From Chromatiaceae bacterium (GTDB lineage Bacteria > Pseudomonadota > Gammaproteobacteria > Chromatiales > Chromatiaceae): a stretch of 64,000 nucleotides of DNA. Location: positions 248,001-312,000 of the forward strand of contig JACKMT010000003.1 in assembly GCA_024235255.1 (NCBI GenBank), written 5' to 3'. Below are positions 60,356-64,000 of this stretch, one piece after another (the stretch's first letter is position 1; every line of letters starts with the position of its first letter). The notes below the pieces were generated by a model, which saw only the letters and a program-made list of their open reading frames with translations, was not told the DNA's origin and made no database searches. Made by a program: the position numbers and the translations under genes.

Positions 60356-61224
60356 TTTTTCTTACCCCTCAGGTACATGCGGAATGCAATGGAGGCACTG
60401 TTCATAAGCAGCACCATGGCAATCAGAACCAGTGCCACACCATACGGTAGTGCTTCCGGAACATTGGGTACCTGGGTCGCGACCACAAACAGATGTAGTG
60501 ACATCGCCATGGTCTGGTCGAAGATGCCCTGCGGCAGGAAGGGGAGGAAGAAGACGGCGCCGGTGAACATGATCGGGGCGGTCTCCCCGGTGGTTCTGGA
60601 AACCTCCAGGATGACACCGGTCAGAATACCGCTCACCGCATTCGGTAACACCACCCGGCGGATGGTCTGCCAGCGGGTTGCTCCCATGTTCCAGCAGGCT
60701 TCGCGAAACGCCTCCGGCACCGCCTGCAGCGACTCCCGGGTGGAGACGATAACCACCGGCAGCGTCATGATCGCCAGCGTCAGGCTGGCGGACAGGATGC
60801 TGGTGCCAAAGCCGAAAAAGATGACGAACGCACCCACACCGAACAGCGCGTGCACAATTGAGGGTACGCCGGCCAGATTGATGATGGCCAGGTTGATGGT
60901 GCGGGTAAACCAGTTTTCCGCAGCGTACTCGCTCAGGTAGATGGCCGCCGCGATGCCCAGTGGCACCGACACCAGCAGCGCTACAGTCACCAGCCAGACA
61001 GTACCAAGCAGGGCCGGAAATATACCACCGGCGGTCATGCCGTCAGTCGGATTGGTGAACAGGAAGTCGATTGAGATGACCGGACTGCCTTTGATGATGA
61101 GCATGCCCAGAATAATCAGCACGGGCAATACCAACAATAGCGTCATCAGCATGAACAGGGTGCGAAACAGCGCTTCCACCCGTTTGTTTTTCGCGTTGAG
61201 CGGGGACTGGACGAACATTTCCAT
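60349..61224 (-). CDS. pstA: Phosphate ABC transporter permease PstA
   Basis: Inner-membrane subunit, 291 aa with about six helices; the EAA-type loop that docks the ATPase reads EAFREACWNMGATRWQTIRR. Its N-terminal helix region is MLMTLLLVLPVLIILGMLII. It lies 30 bases after pstC and overlaps pstB1, as expected for an operon. It has no unusual features beyond the asymmetric ATPase pair it must contact. Confidence 0.93.
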   Translation of the reverse strand: MEMFVQSPLNAKNKRVEALFRTLFMLMTLLLVLPVLIILGMLIIKGSPVISIDFLFTNPTDGMTAGGIFPALLGTVWLVTVALLVSVPLGIAAAIYLSEYAAENWFTRTINLAIINLAGVPSIVHALFGVGAFVIFFGFGTSILSASLTLAIMTLPVVIVSTRESLQAVPEAFREACWNMGATRWQTIRRVVLPNAVSGILTGVILEVSRTTGETAPIMFTGAVFFLPFLPQGIFDQTMAMSLHLFVVATQVPNVPEALPYGVALVLIAMVLLMNSASIAFRMYLRGKKKW

Positions 61225-61254
61225 CGATTTTGTCTCTTTAGTTTTATTTTCCGG

Positions 61255-62184
61255 TTACTGATTGCGTACGCCGCGAACCACCAGGTCAGCCGTCAGATTG
61301 ATCAGGAAGGTGACCAGGAACAGGAAGATGCCAATGGTGAACAGGGCCTGATAGTGTGGGTCGCCCACGGCGGTTTCGCCCAGTTCCGCGGCGATGGTAG
61401 CGGTCAGTGCGCGTACTGAGTCGAATACACTTCCGGGAATATTGATGGCATGACCGGTCGCCATCAGCACCGCCATGGTTTCGCCAAAACCGCGTCCCAC
61501 GCCGAGTAGCACCGCGCCTAACAGGCCATTCTTTGCTGCCGGCAGGACGGTTTTGAAGATCACCTGCCAGCGGGTCGCACCCAGTGCCTCGGCCGCTTCC
61601 CGGTAGCGGTCGGGCACCGCCTTCAGGGCGTCCTCTGCGATCGAGGTCATGATCGGTGCGGCCATCAGTCCCAGAATAACGCCGGCGTTGAGGACATTCA
61701 GACCGACCGGTACATTGAACAGTTCGATAATCAGCGGGTTCATGATCGATAGGCCGATAAAACCCCATACCACCGACGGTATCGCCGCCAGCAGCTCCAC
61801 CAGCACCTTGAGAAATTCCCGTTTGCGTCCGGTGGCGAACTCAGCGATATAGATCGATGCGCCGAGCGAGAAGGGGATGGCGACCAGCATTGCCAGTCCG
61901 GTGACGCTGGCGGTGCCGGCCATCAGCGCGAGAATGCCGTAGGTGGGTTCGTCGTCCGTGGGTTCCCACCAGGGTGAAAGAAAGAACTCGGAAAAGCTAA
62001 AATCCTCCAGCAGAAAGCCGAAGCCCTGCAGCGTAACAAAGACGAAAATTCCGATAATAAATACGATGGCTGAGATGCCGCCGAGAAACACCAGCGCCTG
62101 AACCCCTCTGTCGATATACCAATCTCTGTCACGCCGATCGAACTCGGCAATGGAATGGGATACCAATGTCTGTCCGTTTGCCAT
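61255..62184 (-). CDS. pstC: Phosphate ABC transporter permease PstC
   Basis: Inner-membrane subunit, 309 aa, with an N-terminal cytoplasmic segment (HSIAEFDRRDRDWYIDRG) and about six helices. The docking loop reads DRYREAAEALGATRWQVIFK. ATG 62184 is chosen over an upstream in-frame start because it lies one base after the phoU-fusion stop and is the usual length. It is followed by pstA. Confidence 0.93.
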   Translation of the reverse strand: MANGQTLVSHSIAEFDRRDRDWYIDRGVQALVFLGGISAIVFIIGIFVFVTLQGFGFLLEDFSFSEFFLSPWWEPTDDEPTYGILALMAGTASVTGLAMLVAIPFSLGASIYIAEFATGRKREFLKVLVELLAAIPSVVWGFIGLSIMNPLIIELFNVPVGLNVLNAGVILGLMAAPIMTSIAEDALKAVPDRYREAAEALGATRWQVIFKTVLPAAKNGLLGAVLLGVGRGFGETMAVLMATGHAINIPGSVFDSVRALTATIAAELGETAVGDPHYQALFTIGIFLFLVTFLINLTADLVVRGVRNQ

Positions 62185-62185
62185 C

Positions 62186-63259
62186 TCAGCTCGCCTCTTC
62201 GCCGTGCAGAACATTCATCAAGTCGCTGATGCGCAGCGCAATCTCCCGATAGAGGGACTCCATGTCGCTGTTGTCGCCTGGGCTGTCGCCGACGCCGGGG
62301 ATATCCCACTCCACGGCAGCGGTATGGAACGGAAGCTGCGGGAAATAGTTGCTGACCGGACCCTGCAGGCTGACCACCAGTGTTTGCTCGGACAGTTTCG
62401 GTGCGACCTGGGCGATGGAGGTGGTGCTGCCTTCGAACCGGTTTAGCCGCATCTCCAGGAACTGGCGCAAACCAGGGTTGATATCTGCCGAGGGATTTCT
62501 GCCGGCGCTTGTGTAAACAGCGCTTTTCGGAAAGTTGTTTCTGGCAATAGCTTCGGCCATCTGGCTGGCGACGCTGTTGCTTTCGTCCACGAACAGGATT
62601 TTGTAAACCTTGGGTGATTTCTGATCGCCGGTGGCCGCGAACACGGTCTCTTCGCACAGGTTCTTGGCCTGGTCGGCCGAGCGCTTCAATTGGGTGAAGA
62701 CAACGAACGTGGCAAAGGCATCTTTGACCAGGTGGTGCTCGTCGCTGGACATCATATGGGCGTACACCATGTCCAGGTTGTGCTCCATCTGGTCGGCGAT
62801 CAGCATGGTGCTTCTGGCGATTTCTGGGTTGAGTTCGTTGAACGCCTTGATCGACTGCTTGAGCATCAGGAAGGTCTCACCCGCCAACCGTTCCAGCTCC
62901 CTTCCCAGCTCGCCGGAGGGAGATGTCGATAGTTGCACCGCTTCGCGGGCGATGGTGACGGCATAGTCGCCGATACGTTCCAGCTCGATACTCACCCGTA
63001 TTACTGCCGATATCAGGCGCAGATGCCCGGCACTGGGGAGGTGTACCGCAATGAAGCCGTGGCACAAACGGTCGATTGCGCGCATGTTGCGGTTGATCGG
63101 ATGATCCTGGATAACCGTGGTGTGAGCGAGCATGTGGTTGCCGGTTTGAAATGCCTGCACCGCATTGCGCAGCGCGGTTTCTACCAGAATCGCCTGCTCT
63201 GCCACCTTGGCGCGGATAGTATTCAGGTCATTATTCAAGCGTTGTTCAAGGTGGGTCAT
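62186..63259 (-). CDS. phoU: PhoU fused to a low-molecular-weight phosphatase-like domain lacking catalytic residues
   Basis: A 357-aa protein. Residues 1 to about 215 are a PhoU domain with both E/D-x3-D-type metal motifs (IELERIGDYAVTIA, near 91-104; QLKRSADQAKNLCEE, near 190-204). Residues about 216-355 match the fold of low-molecular-weight tyrosine phosphatases and ArsC (KILFVDESNSVASQMAEAIA, then TSAG and AVEWDIPG). The catalytic Cys is Asp225, the P-loop Arg is Ala231, and the acid Asp of the DP motif is Gly322. The second domain should therefore be a pseudoenzyme, perhaps a phosphate or protein sensor. It sits between pstS and pstC, not at the end of the operon. Confidence 0.9.
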   Translation of the reverse strand: MTHLEQRLNNDLNTIRAKVAEQAILVETALRNAVQAFQTGNHMLAHTTVIQDHPINRNMRAIDRLCHGFIAVHLPSAGHLRLISAVIRVSIELERIGDYAVTIAREAVQLSTSPSGELGRELERLAGETFLMLKQSIKAFNELNPEIARSTMLIADQMEHNLDMVYAHMMSSDEHHLVKDAFATFVVFTQLKRSADQAKNLCEETVFAATGDQKSPKVYKILFVDESNSVASQMAEAIARNNFPKSAVYTSAGRNPSADINPGLRQFLEMRLNRFEGSTTSIAQVAPKLSEQTLVVSLQGPVSNYFPQLPFHTAAVEWDIPGVGDSPGDNSDMESLYREIALRISDLMNVLHGEEAS

Positions 63260-63312
63260 CGGGGCCTCTTTGTCGTTGTATAAATGAAGCCTTGGGCACA
63301 AGGCACAGCTGA

Positions 63313-63340
63313 GCCTGGACCGGCACTGGCCGGCCCAGGC
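63313..63340 (-). promoter_or_regulatory. Intercistronic hairpin between pstS and phoU
   Basis: GCCTGG-GCCGGC pairs with GCCGGT-CCAGGC around CAGT, a GC-rich stem of 12 bp (63313-63340), starting 12 bases after the pstS stop. No T-run follows. Hairpins here are expected to raise pstS mRNA relative to the downstream membrane genes, either by partial termination or by protecting the 3' end. Confidence 0.65.
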
Positions 63341-63351
63341 GTTTTCAGGAA

Positions 63352-64000
63352 TCAGCCACAATTGACGGCGCGTGCCGGAGCGTAGCCTTTGCCTTGCAGA
63401 ATGCACTGGCCTGCATCGCTCAGGATCCAGTCCATGTAGTTCTTGATTTCGCCTTTAGGCTCGCCGCTGGTGTACATGAACAGCGGACGGGCGATGGGGT
63501 AGGAGCGGTCGCTCGCGGTGGCTACACTGGGGTTGACGCAGCTGCCGCCTGTCTCGCTGGCGACACAGACCAGGCCCACATGGTCCGTGGCATAGGCCAA
63601 TCCGCTGTAGCCGATGGCGCAGGGGGTCTTCTCGATCAGATCCACCACATCCTTGGAACCATGCATGTCCAGCGTGCCCTGACGGAAGGAGCCTTTGTCG
63701 ATCAGCTTCTTTTCTGCGATTGGTTCAAGCACAGCTTCTTTGAAGTAGGCGTAGGTGCCGGAGTTGTTCTGGCGGCTCACCACCACCATTTCGTCGCTGT
63801 CGCAGCCCGGAACCTTAGTGCCCAGATCAGACCATTTGGTGATGTTGCCGCCGCGACCGAAAATCTGCGCCAGCTGCTCGATGCTGAGTGTGGTCGCCGG
63901 ATTATCCTTGTGCACAAAAACGGCAAGTGCATCGTAGCCGACGACATGCTCGACTGGTTCATGGCCCATGCTCTTGGCTTTTTCGATCTCCTTATCCTTC
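63352..64000 (-). CDS. pstS: Phosphate ABC transporter substrate-binding protein PstS, partial (5' end beyond window)
   Basis: Periplasmic phosphate-binding protein; the frame is open to the window edge, so the signal peptide and the first part are missing. The 215 codons seen contain VGYDALAVFVHKDNP, LSIEQLAQIFGRGGNITKWSDL and VVSRQNNSGTYAYF, which holds the phosphate-loop Ser/Arg region typical of PstS, and IGYSGLAYATD. It is the first gene of the pst operon visible here, ahead of an intercistronic hairpin and phoU. Cysteines in VCVASETGGSCVN and the C-terminal AVNCG are likely disulfide-forming in the periplasm. Confidence 0.93.
   Translation of the reverse strand, partial: KDKEIEKAKSMGHEPVEHVVGYDALAVFVHKDNPATTLSIEQLAQIFGRGGNITKWSDLGTKVPGCDSDEMVVVSRQNNSGTYAYFKEAVLEPIAEKKLIDKGSFRQGTLDMHGSKDVVDLIEKTPCAIGYSGLAYATDHVGLVCVASETGGSCVNPSVATASDRSYPIARPLFMYTSGEPKGEIKNYMDWILSDAGQCILQGKGYAPARAVNCG

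Noticed and set aside
1..64000. CRISPR array or integron
   Set aside because: No set of equally spaced direct repeats of 25-40 bases was seen; the repeats found are inverted and dispersed. No integrase frame is present.

Overview
The window looks like a chromosomal segment of a moderately GC-rich, free-living or symbiotic chemolithoautotrophic gammaproteobacterium, most like the sulfur-oxidising Chromatiales/Sedimenticolaceae type. This is inferred from protein character, not from a search. The pointers are an NAD-linked formate dehydrogenase with its molybdenum-cofactor genes, a giant fused 2-oxoacid:ferredoxin oxidoreductase of the kind proposed for the reductive TCA cycle in Magnetococcus MC-1 and tubeworm symbionts, a small cytochrome c, a VPLPA-CTERM surface protein and a Tat-dependent aldo/keto reductase.

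Layout. 1-3.3 kb (minus): formate dehydrogenase alpha (cut by the window edge) and a fused NuoE-NuoF beta subunit. 3.4-5.1 kb (plus): pabB and a GIY-YIG protein. 5.1-7.9 kb: an AT-richer, decayed island holding a small unknown protein, REP-like inverted repeats, a frameshifted secreted-protein gene and a truncated REP-associated tyrosine transposase whose HUH motif is broken. 8.1-11.7 kb (minus): moaA, fdhD, tupA, mobA, which mature and supply the metal cofactor of the formate dehydrogenase. 11.9-16.3 kb: an RND pump and its adaptor. 16.6-25.9 kb: secreted protein, CHASE kinase plus response regulator, NTP/NDP-exchanger-like carrier plus Tat aldo/keto reductase, chemoreceptor and pentapeptide protein, interspersed with two kinds of palindromic repeat. 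26.4-34.5 kb: the 1692-aa oxidoreductase and its 969-aa NfnB/NfnA-like partner, closed by a strong bidirectional terminator. 34.7-47.2 kb: VPLPA-CTERM protein and a surface-polysaccharide cluster (C-methyltransferase, sugar epimerases, PIG-L deacetylase, CTP:glucose-1-phosphate cytidylyltransferase, SDR, DUF4910 protein, three glycosyltransferases). 47.3-56.2 kb: housekeeping and envelope genes (dienelactone hydrolase, chrA remnant, phasin-like HhH protein, MltD-type transglycosylase, tRNA-Arg, cytochrome c, lipoprotein, Rep helicase, LOG protein, DUF2782). 56.3-64 kb: phosphate regulation and uptake, phoBR facing pstB2-pstB1-pstA-pstC-phoU-pstS.

The most unusual part is the Pst/Pho locus. 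It encodes two PstB ATPases with complementary motif defects, which predicts a heterodimer with one canonical and one degenerate ATP site. Its PhoU is fused to a low-molecular-weight phosphatase fold in which the catalytic Cys, Arg and Asp are all replaced. Two further items deserve attention: a non-autonomous element with terminal inverted repeats in a 273-bp and a 60-bp form, and a separate three-hairpin repeat present twice.
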